Of a stretch of 5,754 nt of DNA, positions 1 to 5,754 are shown piece after piece. The position numbers were made by a program, and so were the translations under genes. A model generated the notes under the pieces. That model saw only the letters and a program-made list of their open reading frames with translations, did not search any database and was not told the origin of the DNA. Location of the stretch: NCBI GenBank assembly GCA_007135635.1, contig SLIO01000095.1, positions 1 to 5,754 of the forward strand, given 5' to 3'. This stretch comes from Methylomicrobium sp. GTDB taxonomy: Bacteria; Pseudomonadota; Gammaproteobacteria; Methylococcales; Methylomonadaceae. Each line of letters starts with the position of its first letter. Position 1 is the first letter of the stretch.

Positions 1-185
1 AAACTCAATTGAAGATAAGCGGAAATCGTGCCAAGTTCTGTTAAAGATGTAAGTTATTGATATTATGAATAGTAAATATTAGCTCTTGTTGGGCAAGGGT
101 TGTTTTGTGTCTTTGTGAACCGGTCTGGTGCATTGCGGAGTAGATTTTAGTGCGTCGTCGTTTATGGCGAGGTTACGGGCGCGAT
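1..185. other. Intergenic flank downstream of the DUF389 gene, no supported gene
   Basis: Nothing firm is visible here. On the + strand two frames are open from the window edge for only 13 to 16 codons before stops near 40-52, too short to tell the end of a convergent gene from chance. An AT-rich stretch at about 53-79 could hold a promoter for a minus-strand gene beyond the left edge, but I could not pair a good -35 with a good -10. No GC-rich hairpin followed by a T run lies after the DUF389 stop at 186-188, so no intrinsic terminator can be called. Confidence 0.5.
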
Positions 186-2129
186 TTATTGCTCATTTTC
201 TTCGGCGGCAACAGTTTCCCTAACAAAATGCAAAGCAAAATTGAAGCGGGCCGGCCTACCGAGTTCCGCATGTAAATCGTCTTCGAGCCGAGTAAATACC
301 GATTCGTCCGGCATGGTATTAGTGAGTAGATCGGCATTTAGATTGAGCGGTCGTAGCGTATTGACCTTGATATTACGAAGTTCAAGCCGGTGTCCATTGA
401 TTTGATAGGTTCTACCGGCCAATTGCGTTTTGATATTGGCGATATGCTCCATGGTTTGGAAAGAATAGAACAAGGGAACGGAAATCAATGCCAACAATAG
501 GCTTGATACCAAAATGCCTTTTCTGGCCCGAGTAAAAGGCGCGAACCCGATGACCATGAACGAAATGAGGGCGGCCATCGTAATTCCGATCAAGTTGGTC
601 AAGAATAAGAGCATGGCGCCCAAAAAAATATCGGTATCAAGCCAACCGATGCCGATACCTGCAACGCAGAGAGGAGGCACCAAGGCGACTGCGATGGCAA
701 CGCCCGGTAAGCTTTTAGCGATACTTTCGCGGGCTTGGGCCATGGCTCCGGCGATACCGGAAAAAACCGCGACCAACAAATCCAGCGTAGAAGGATGCAA
801 ACGGGCTTCGATTTCCGGCGTGGCATCCTTGAAAGGCAGTAATGCCGCCATTGCCGATGAAATCGCAAGCGCGATGCCAATGCCGATCAGCAGCGAAACG
901 ATTGATTCTCGAGTCAAGAATTTTTCTGAGCGAAGTAAGCCCATTGACAAGGAAATAATTGGTGCCATCAAAGGCGCCAAAACCATCGCGCCGATAACGA
1001 CGGATGGACTACTCAGGAATAAACCCAACGTAGCGAGCATGGAGCTGAGTACCATCAATAGGATATAAGTACTGGTGGGCCTGGCGTTTTCCTTGAGTGC
1101 TAAGAATACATCCTTGAAATCGGATTCGAGTGCATGGGGGAAAAACGGTAGAGCATTGCTGAAATATTTCAGCCGGTTTTCTCCTTGGGGCAGGTTTTCG
1201 ACATTGAAATTTTCTTTGTCGTCGGATTGCGAGTTGAGCGATCGAAAACTGTCGCCGGCAGTGATTTTAAGAGCTGCGGGAACGGATTCTAAAAATAGTT
1301 CTCGTGTCGAGATCCGTTTGTGTTCAATCCAAAAGTCAATATCCTGTTTTGCGATGATGCGCAAAGAAACGCTTCGAACAAATCCTAGTTGCTTAGGTAG
1401 CTGTGCCGAAGCTTGCGGAATGGCCATCAATGTCGATTGGATGTAACTTAAAATCGATTGTGGTGCAAAGAACACGAAGGACAATCGACCATCTTTAAGC
1501 GAAGCCGATTCTCCGAAAAGTTTGGCAAATGGATTTCGTTTTGCTAGATCCAATAGATACAAGCCGATGATTGCCGTTTTTACGGATTTGCCTTTCGCGG
1601 TTTCTATCTCGATGGCAATAGGTTGCAAGCTAAAGGCATGAATTAAGCGCTGACAATAAAATTTACTTTTTTTCCAGACATTTCGCGTATTGCCGGCTTC
1701 GATCAATTCGGCTAATGCGGTTTGATTCAATAAGCCGATGCCGCGGCTAATGAATTCTCCATTGCAGCGGATCAAATCGATCGGAACCGTTTCTGTTTGT
1801 AATGCCAAAGCCAAGCAGTCGTCGAGCTTATTTGGCAGTCCGAGATGATCGAAAAATACGGGTCTTAATTCGTTCGGATACGGAAGAAAGCTCAATGCGA
1901 TGGTTTTATTGAATGCGGTAGTGAGAACCGCCTGAAATTCTGTGTGCTTAACCCAAACTAGAGCATGCTTTAGTTTGCCATTGACATGCAGTCCACTAAG
2001 GTTGGACATTTTAATTGGGCGAATTGCGATGCCGTTTTCTAAAATTAGCGGATGTTGCTTGACTAGAACCAAATTCTTTTTATCCAACTCATCGGAGTGA
2101 ATTAGGTAAAGCGGTTTAGATTCTGTCAT
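186..2129 (-). CDS. DUF389 (TIGR00341-like) membrane protein with N-terminal degenerate diacylglycerol-kinase-like domain
   Basis: This 647-residue protein has two parts. Residues 1-290 follow the order of a diacylglycerol/sphingosine kinase (DAGK_cat/YegS) fold: FLPYPNELRPVFFDHLGLP (81-99) matches the family's 'GilPlGTaNdfAralglp' stretch, RCNGEFISRGIGLL (121-134) the 'ngryFlnvaGiG' stretch, and KDGRLSFVFFAP (212-223) the 'DGxLdvv' strand. The GGDGT nucleotide loop is absent (KHTEF at 61-65 lies near its place), GTxND is lost, and the late DGE is replaced near 268-270 (IEH), so catalysis is unlikely. After a linker, residues 327-556 form a DUF389 core with about six or seven hydrophobic segments (roughly 353-372, 375-398, 409-431, 447-465, 474-493, 500-529, 538-556), including SPSVVIGAMVLAPLMAPI and the AxARES and VALVPPL motifs. 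Residues 557-647 are a soluble tail. DUF389 has no settled biochemical function that I know of. The start is supported by GAAGG at 2140-2144, 10 bp upstream. It lies 51 bp after the TM2 gene, probably in the same transcript. Confidence 0.9.
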   Translation of the reverse strand: MTESKPLYLIHSDELDKKNLVLVKQHPLILENGIAIRPIKMSNLSGLHVNGKLKHALVWVKHTEFQAVLTTAFNKTIALSFLPYPNELRPVFFDHLGLPNKLDDCLALALQTETVPIDLIRCNGEFISRGIGLLNQTALAELIEAGNTRNVWKKSKFYCQRLIHAFSLQPIAIEIETAKGKSVKTAIIGLYLLDLAKRNPFAKLFGESASLKDGRLSFVFFAPQSILSYIQSTLMAIPQASAQLPKQLGFVRSVSLRIIAKQDIDFWIEHKRISTRELFLESVPAALKITAGDSFRSLNSQSDDKENFNVENLPQGENRLKYFSNALPFFPHALESDFKDVFLALKENARPTSTYILLMVLSSMLATLGLFLSSPSVVIGAMVLAPLMAPIISLSMGLLRSEKFLTRESIVSLLIGIGIALAISSAMAALLPFKDATPEIEARLHPSTLDLLVAVFSGIAGAMAQARESIAKSLPGVAIAVALVPPLCVAGIGIGWLDTDIFLGAMLLFLTNLIGITMAALISFMVIGFAPFTRARKGILVSSLLLALISVPLFYSFQTMEHIANIKTQLAGRTYQINGHRLELRNIKVNTLRPLNLNADLLTNTMPDESVFTRLEDDLHAELGRPARFNFALHFVRETVAAEENEQ

Positions 2130-2180
2130 TCGATAAATACCTTCACAAGTCAGGCGGGGTTATGTGATTTCAATGATCTT

Positions 2181-2594
2181 TTATTTCAACGGTCTGCCTT
2201 TGGCGTCTACGTCGAAATGTTTGCTGAGTAACAGTGCAAATTCGATAAACCCCCAGACCACGCCAAAGCCGATGGTTAGAACGGTTACTGCGATCTGAGC
2301 AAGACCAATCCAATAATAGCCAAGATAAAACCGATGCGCGCCGATGCCGCCTAAAAGCAAAGCGAGTATTGTTGCGAGTAAGCGGGATTTTATCGGTTGG
2401 TGAGGGTTGAGGTAAGACCCGATCAAGACAACCGATTTGGCTTCGCCTTCTTCCAGCTCGAAATTTATATCGTCGCCAGACTCCGGTAAGCCGGGGGATT
2501 TCCAGTGGTCGAGATGAAATTCATAAAATGAGTCTCCGCTTTTTATTACGCCGGTTTGTCTACCGAGGTCAAAACTTTCTATATGTCCGATCAT
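2181..2594 (-). CDS. TM2-domain membrane protein with N-terminal cold-shock/OB-like domain
   Basis: This 137-residue protein has two domains. Residues 1-60 look like a small cold-shock-type beta barrel: they begin MIGHIESFDLGRQTGVI and end with a 'GDDINFELEEGEAKSVVLIG' strand pair, the pattern of 'G.V..F....GFI ... G..V.FE.EEG...A..V'. The aromatic RNP1 (KGFGFI) residues that bind RNA are not kept, so nucleic-acid binding is doubtful. Residues 69-125 are a TM2 domain: a basic start (KSRLLA), a first helix at about 71-84, the family turn GAHRFYLGYYWIG (85-97, with HRF in place of DRF), then a second helix at about 98-122. The tail is short and polar. TM2 proteins are widespread and mostly uncharacterised in bacteria. 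The ATG at 2594 is the only sensible start, yet no Shine-Dalgarno precedes it: the heptamer array begins 12 bp upstream. It lies 157 bp after the universal stress protein gene and 51 bp before the DUF389 gene. Confidence 0.88.
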   Translation of the reverse strand: MIGHIESFDLGRQTGVIKSGDSFYEFHLDHWKSPGLPESGDDINFELEEGEAKSVVLIGSYLNPHQPIKSRLLATILALLLGGIGAHRFYLGYYWIGLAQIAVTVLTIGFGVVWGFIEFALLLSKHFDVDAKGRPLK

Positions 2595-2606
2595 GTTTGT
2601 TGAATG

Positions 2607-2746
2607 AGGTTTAAGGTTTAAGGTTTAAGGTTCAAGGTTCAAGGTTCAAGGTTCAAGGTTCAAGGTTCAAGGTTTAAGGTTTAAGGTTTAAGGTTTAAGG
2701 TTTAAGGTTTAAGGTTTAAGGTTTAAGGTTTAAGGTTTAAGGTCGA
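2607..2746. repeat. Heptanucleotide tandem array, 19 exact units plus one degenerate unit
   Basis: On the + strand the unit is AGGTTTA or AGGTTCA (TAAACCT or TGAACCT on the coding strand of the neighbours). Units 1-3 (2607-2627) are AGGTTTA, units 4-9 (2628-2669) are AGGTTCA, and units 10-19 (2670-2739) are AGGTTTA. Unit 20 (2740-2746) is AGGTCGA. There is no other substitution and no change of phase. The array fills nearly all of the gap between the universal stress protein stop (2754) and the TM2 start (2594). The 7 bp period is not a multiple of three and all frames soon meet stops, so it is not coding. Spaced unique sequences are absent, so it is not CRISPR. Function is unknown; arrays of this type are prone to copy-number change by slipped-strand mispairing. 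Confidence 0.97.
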
Positions 2747-2753
2747 GGCGGGT

Positions 2754-3197
2754 TTATTCGTCTTTGATTCGTACCGCGAGGACATCGCATTTGGCATGGT
2801 GTAATACGCCGTTTGCCGTGGATCCTAACAGCAATGCCAGTCCATGCCGGCCGTGCGAGCCGACGACGATCAAATCGACTGCATTTTCTTCGGCGATTCT
2901 GACGATCTCGATTTTCGGGCTGCCCAATTCTAGGAAAAGGTTGTCTTCGTTTACCTTGAGCCGTTCAGCGAGTTTTTCCAACCGTAATTTGGCAGACTCC
3001 ATTAATTGTTCGGTCAAGTCGATTTCATAGGGGATGATTGGTCCGTTTACGGTATCGACGATCGGGAGATTGTCGACGACATGCAGCAAGCTTAATTGGG
3101 CTTGGTATTTATCGGCCAAGTCTCGAGCGCGTTCGGCAATGGTATCGGTATGATCGGAAAAGTCGATCGCAAGTAAGATATGAGCATAATTTATCAT
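2754..3197 (-). CDS. Universal stress protein, UspA family
   Basis: This 147-residue single-domain Usp protein is of normal family length and has no signal peptide, so it should be cytoplasmic. The first strand HILLAIDFSDH (6-16) carries the conserved Asp (D11). The alpha/beta core follows, and VDLIVVGSHGRHGLALLLGS (107-126) holds the nucleotide-loop motif before the last strand CDVLAVRI. The classical ATP-binding form is G-2x-G-9x-G-(S/T). Here it is GSHG, then eight residues (117-124), then GS, one residue short, so ATP binding cannot be assumed. Usp proteins usually act as dimers in responses to starvation, oxidative or energy stress. The start ATG has a good AAGGA at 3204-3208, 6 bp upstream. 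It lies 24 bp after the small membrane-protein gene, which suggests co-transcription. Downstream it runs almost directly into the heptamer array. Confidence 0.95.
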   Translation of the reverse strand: MINYAHILLAIDFSDHTDTIAERARDLADKYQAQLSLLHVVDNLPIVDTVNGPIIPYEIDLTEQLMESAKLRLEKLAERLKVNEDNLFLELGSPKIEIVRIAEENAVDLIVVGSHGRHGLALLLGSTANGVLHHAKCDVLAVRIKDE

Positions 3198-3221
3198 GAA
3201 CTTTCCTTTAGAATTGGCAGG

Positions 3222-3716
3222 TTAGGGGAATAACTGAGCCATGAGCCAATAAGAGGCCATTATATATAAGAATGCGATACCCAGCCCAAAGCTAAAGGAT
3301 TCGGACAAGGCATGACGAAGGATGTGGCCGGTAATCAGCCAATGCCAGATCATTAACGCGACCATTGCCGCAAAAGCCAACAGCGAAACCCTGCCGGTCG
3401 TCATGCCGGCAATGATCGGGAGCGCGAAGAAACTGATCAAGGCATCGGTTCCAAATAGCGCGCTCGATGTTTGCACAAAACGACCGGGTTTTCGTGAAAT
3501 GAGCAATATGATTTTGGCAAAGGCCAGCAATAATAATGCGCCGACTGATACCTGCACAATTGCGTTAAACCAGCCGCTATCGATATAGAGCATCAAAAAA
3601 CCCAGTATGGCATAGGCCATAATAGAACTCAGTAGCAAAGCCTGCGAAAAGGGAAGGTCTTGCGGGCCTTTCCGAAATCGGCAAATATCGAAAAAAACCA
3701 TGACCCATTCGTACAT
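3222..3716 (-). CDS. Uncharacterised integral membrane protein, about five transmembrane helices
   Basis: I cannot assign this 164-residue protein to a named function. A short N-terminal segment, MYEWVMVFFDICRFRKGPQD, leads into hydrophobic segments at roughly 25-46, 51-74, 86-104, 109-130 and 140-163. Three polar patches look like family signatures rather than filler: GPQDLP (17-22), QTSSALFGTDAL (82-93, at the entry of the third helix) and GHILRHAL (130-137, just after the fourth helix). The general build (small, helical, basic loop before an xQTxxALxGT stretch) resembles uncharacterised Yip1-like proteins of proteobacteria, but this is a weak impression. The start is only 3 bp after the TAG stop of the YheS-type gene, with no strong Shine-Dalgarno except the GA-rich end of that gene (GAAGAAG), so translation is probably coupled to it. 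An alternative start at Met6 has no better ribosome site. Confidence 0.82.
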   Translation of the reverse strand: MYEWVMVFFDICRFRKGPQDLPFSQALLLSSIMAYAILGFLMLYIDSGWFNAIVQVSVGALLLLAFAKIILLISRKPGRFVQTSSALFGTDALISFFALPIIAGMTTGRVSLLAFAAMVALMIWHWLITGHILRHALSESFSFGLGIAFLYIMASYWLMAQLFP

Positions 3717-3719
3717 AAA

Positions 3720-5603
3720 CTAGCCGGCTTCTTCGAGTTTGGTTTCGGCTTCGAGCCATTCCGTTTCGGCTTCTTCAAGTTCCTTATCGATCCGGGTTTT
3801 GCGGGTCAGTATCTGTTTTAAGCGTTCTTTCTCCTGGTCCTGATAAACAGCCGGATCGGCTAATTGCTGCTCTATTTCGTATTGTTCCCGGTGTAGTTTT
3901 TCGACCGCGAGTTCGGCTTTTTTCAGTGCATCGAGCAATGGCTTGTTTTTCTGCCGGCGTTCGGCTTCAAGTTTGCGCTGGTCTTTTCGAGAAAGCGATT
4001 GGCTGACGGCTTCTTCGGGCGATTCTTCGCTTTTGGTTTGTTCGGTCAGCCATGAGCGGTAATCGTCCAGATCGCCGTCGAAAGGTTGGACTTTACCGTC
4101 TGCAACCAACAGCAATTGATCGGTAACCGAACGCAGCAAATGCCGGTCGTGCGATACGATCAGCATGGCGCCTTCATAATCTTGCAGCGCAATGCTCAAG
4201 GCATGGCGCATTTCCAAATCGAGATGATTGGTCGGCTCGTCCAGCAGCAATAGATTCGGGTTTTGATACACCAGTATCGCTAAAACCAAGCGTGCTTTTT
4301 CTCCTCCGGAAAAAGGGCCGACCGGTTCCATTACTTTGTCGCCTCTAAAATCGAAACCGCCGAGATAGTTGCGTAAATCCTTTTCGGTCGCTTTTTTATC
4401 GAGTCTTTGCAGATGCTGCAACGGGCTTTCATCGATTCGCAATTGCTCGAGTTGATGCTGGGCGAAATAGCCGATGTTCAGTGCGTCGGCGCTCATTATT
4501 TCGCCGGTCAAAGGCTGCATTTCTCCGGCCAACACTTTAATTAAACTGGATTTGCCGGCACCGTTTGGGCCTAATAGGCCGATCCGATCTCCGGGGGCAA
4601 GCGTCAACTCCGCTCCATCGATTACAAGGGTCGACCCGTAACCGATGCCGGCCTCTTGCAACCTGAGCAATGGGTTGGGCATTTTTTGCGGTTTACGGAA
4701 GCTGAAATTAAAAGGCGAGTCGACATGCGCTTGAGCGATGATTTCCATTCTTTCCAGCGACTTGATCCGGCTTTGCGCTTGCTTGGCTTTGGTAGCCTTG
4801 GCTTTGAAGCGGTCGACAAAGCTTTGGATATGTGCGATTTCGCGTTGCTGTTTTTCGAACGCGGATTGTTGCTGTGCGAGTTTTTCCGCGCGCATTTTTT
4901 CGAAAGCCGAATAGTTTCCGGTATAGATTTCGATTTTGTTTTGTTCGATATGCGCGATGTGGCTGGCGATGGCATCGAGAAAATCGCGGTCGTGCGAGAT
5001 CAACAACAGCGTGCCGGGATATTTGCAAAGCCAATCTTGCAGCCAAATGACCGCATCTAGATCGAGATGGTTGGTCGGCTCGTCGAGCAGTAAAAGATCC
5101 GAACGGCACATCAAGGCTTGCGCCAGATTCAAGCGCATGCGCCAGCCGCCGGAAAACGAGCTAACCGGGTTTTGTTCTTGATCGGGGCGAAAACCCAGTC
5201 CGTTCATCAAGCGGGCCGCGCGAGTTTCGGCGGTATAACCGCCGATGATATCTAAGGCGGCATGCAATTCCGCCAGTTTTAGCCCGTCGCCGGCTTGTTC
5301 GGCTGTGCTTAACTGTTTTTGCAGTCGTCTTAACTCCTGATCCCCGTCGATCACGTAATCGATCGCCGAGTAGGCGACTGCCGGCGTTTCCTGTGCGACA
5401 TGGGCGACTTCGAGGCCCGGCGGCATCGAAAAATCGCCTTCATCCGTATGCAATTCGCCTCTCAGTAGTGCGAAAAGGCTGGATTTTCCCGCGCCGTTCG
5501 CACCGGTCAGGCCGACTTTTTGGCCTTGATGTATTGTGAAGGACGCTTGGCTGAACAGTATGTTTGGGCCGCGCCTTAGGGATACGTTTTTAAAATTCAG
5601 CAT
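3720..5603 (-). CDS. yheS: ABC-F family ribosome-associated ATPase, YheS type
   Basis: This 627-residue protein has two ABC ATPase domains and no membrane segments, the ABC-F layout, and is close in length to E. coli YheS (about 637). Domain 1 has Walker A at GANGAGKSS (34-42), signature FSGGWRMRL (150-158), Walker B LLLDEP (171-176) and SHDR (203-206). Domain 2 has Walker A GPNGAGKSS (345-353), signature FSGGEKARL (431-439), Walker B LLLLDEP (451-457) and SHDR (484-487). Both catalytic glutamates (E175, E456) are present. The charged linker at about 233-290, with RFKAKATKAKQAQSRIKSLE, is the ABC-F segment that reaches the P-site tRNA. Residues 538-625 form a charged coiled coil. ABC-F proteins bind the ribosomal E site and relieve stalled translation. 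YVIDGD (83-88), the YheS-like linker and the overall match to remembered E. coli YheS favour this subgroup over Uup or EttA. The start matches the YheS N-terminus, but no clear Shine-Dalgarno precedes it. Confidence 0.95.
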   Translation of the reverse strand: MLNFKNVSLRRGPNILFSQASFTIHQGQKVGLTGANGAGKSSLFALLRGELHTDEGDFSMPPGLEVAHVAQETPAVAYSAIDYVIDGDQELRRLQKQLSTAEQAGDGLKLAELHAALDIIGGYTAETRAARLMNGLGFRPDQEQNPVSSFSGGWRMRLNLAQALMCRSDLLLLDEPTNHLDLDAVIWLQDWLCKYPGTLLLISHDRDFLDAIASHIAHIEQNKIEIYTGNYSAFEKMRAEKLAQQQSAFEKQQREIAHIQSFVDRFKAKATKAKQAQSRIKSLERMEIIAQAHVDSPFNFSFRKPQKMPNPLLRLQEAGIGYGSTLVIDGAELTLAPGDRIGLLGPNGAGKSSLIKVLAGEMQPLTGEIMSADALNIGYFAQHQLEQLRIDESPLQHLQRLDKKATEKDLRNYLGGFDFRGDKVMEPVGPFSGGEKARLVLAILVYQNPNLLLLDEPTNHLDLEMRHALSIALQDYEGAMLIVSHDRHLLRSVTDQLLLVADGKVQPFDGDLDDYRSWLTEQTKSEESPEEAVSQSLSRKDQRKLEAERRQKNKPLLDALKKAELAVEKLHREQYEIEQQLADPAVYQDQEKERLKQILTRKTRIDKELEEAETEWLEAETKLEEAG

Positions 5604-5612
5604 GTTCGAAGT

Positions 5613-5699
5613 TTAACTTTTTCGATCTATCATATTTTGCGCTTGCTCCGCGAATTCTTTCAGTTTACCTTTTTTGACGGGGATGGCGGAGCTATTGAC
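5613..5699 (-). other. Possible C-terminal coding remnant or tail of an upstream gene
   Basis: On the minus strand, 28 sense codons followed by TAA (5615-5613) end 9 bp before the yheS ATG, typical operon spacing. The predicted end, LKEFAEQAQNMIDRKS, is charged and amphipathic like a real C-terminus. The same frame is stopped by a TAA at 5702-5700, and above that it is open again to the window edge (17 codons, ending in VVLHIGIGA). No ATG, GTG or TTG start exists between the two stops except a late internal ATG. It could be a disrupted gene, a frame change with the upstream part in another frame, or chance: 28 open codons are not rare. Low confidence. Confidence 0.25.
5629..5634 (-). promoter_or_regulatory. 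Candidate -10 element for yheS
   Basis: The minus strand reads TATGAT, five of six matches to the sigma-70 -10 consensus, about 25 bp before the yheS ATG. The hexamers at the proper distance upstream (GAATTC at 17 bp, AGAATT at 18 bp) are poor -35 matches, so this is weak. It would give a leader of roughly 20 bases and would lie inside the possible upstream coding remnant. Confidence 0.2.
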
Positions 5700-5715
5700 T
5701 TAAGCGCCTATACCG

Positions 5716-5739
5716 ATGTGAAGTACAACTTTTTCACAT
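5716..5739. repeat. Short inverted repeat upstream of yheS
   Basis: Seven-base arms atgtgaa (5716-5722) and ttcacat (5733-5739) flank a 10-base spacer. The arms contain TGTGA and TCACA, but the spacing between those cores is 12, not the 6 of a CRP site. It could be an operator or a weak hairpin. There is no T run on the minus strand after it, so it is not a clear terminator. It may equally be chance within coding sequence. Confidence 0.3.
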
Positions 5740-5754
5740 TGGCGAATCAGGAAT

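Noticed and set aside
514..1068. Long + strand open frame opposite the DUF389 gene (184 codons), and a second at 1075-1446
   Set aside because: Both lie fully inside the minus-strand DUF389 gene, whose product has clear family motifs. Their translations show no domain and are rich in Ala, Met, Ile and Ser, as expected for antisense shadows.
2143..2167. TCACA and TGTGA inverted repeat before the DUF389 start as a CRP-type operator
   Set aside because: The five-base arms are in the wrong order on both strands and 15 bp apart; a CRP site is TGTGA-6-TCACA.
2130..2180. Intrinsic terminator between the TM2 and DUF389 genes
   Set aside because: No GC-rich stem followed by a T run could be formed on the minus strand in this gap.
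2607..2746. CRISPR array or telomere-like repeat
   Set aside because: There are no unique spacers between units, so it is not CRISPR. The unit resembles TTTAGGG-type telomere repeats only loosely, and the array is internal, between two genes.
2607..2746. Phased bent DNA from the heptamer array
   Set aside because: A 7 bp period is two thirds of a helical turn, so any bend would cancel over three units rather than add up.
3577..3759. Minus-strand 60-codon frame bridging the end of yheS and the start of the membrane protein gene
   Set aside because: It is a third frame overlapping two better genes, has no domain, and is Arg-rich in the overlap. No ribosome site sets it apart.
4656..5060. + strand open frame opposite yheS, plus minus-strand alternative frames at 4622-4975 and 4708-5109
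   Set aside because: All overlap the linker and first ATPase domain of the well-supported yheS frame. The products are Arg- and Ser-rich with no recognisable domain.
5695..5723. + strand promoter beginning with TTGACT at 5695-5700
   Set aside because: The hexamer at 17 bp (gtgaag) is not a -10 match, and no + strand gene follows within the window.
5716..5739. CRP site upstream of yheS
   Set aside because: The TGTGA and TCACA cores are in the right order but 12 bases apart instead of 6; kept only as a generic inverted repeat.

Overview
The window shows five complete genes, all on the minus strand and read from right to left. In transcription order they are a YheS-type ABC-F ATPase (5603-3720), an uncharacterised small membrane protein (3716-3222), a universal stress protein (3197-2754), a protein joining a small cold-shock-like domain to a TM2 membrane domain (2594-2181), and a 647-residue protein joining a diacylglycerol-kinase-like domain to a DUF389 membrane domain (2129-186). 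No RNA gene, insertion sequence, CRISPR array or phage gene is visible.

The organism is most likely a gammaproteobacterium. The ABC-F protein aligns end to end with E. coli YheS as I remember it, including the linker and the C-terminal coiled coil, and base composition is moderate (mid-40s percent GC by eye). A methanotroph-like (Methylococcales) genome would fit the style of these proteins, but that is only an impression.

Spacing is tight: 3 bp between the ABC-F gene and the membrane-protein gene, 24 bp to the stress-protein gene, 157 bp to the TM2 gene, and 51 bp to the DUF389 gene. No convincing intrinsic terminator lies between any of them, so a single transcript is possible. The biochemical theme would be ribosome rescue, stress response and membrane proteins of unknown function. 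This is inferred from position only.

The most striking non-coding feature fills the 157 bp gap between the stress-protein and TM2 genes. It is an uninterrupted tandem array of a 7 bp unit (AGGTTTA or AGGTTCA on the + strand), 19 exact units long with a degenerate twentieth, and its two unit variants are arranged in blocks. It runs from 7 bp past the stress-protein stop to 12 bp before the TM2 start codon, so it occupies the space where a promoter and ribosome binding site would normally sit. The other notable point is that the kinase-like half of the DUF389 protein appears to have lost its catalytic motifs. I see no clear evidence of a wholly new multi-gene system; these two features and the coupled unknown membrane protein are the best leads.

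The left edge (1-185) holds no supported gene. The right edge (5604-5754) holds an open frame ending 9 bp before the ABC-F start that may be the tail of, or a remnant of, an upstream gene.
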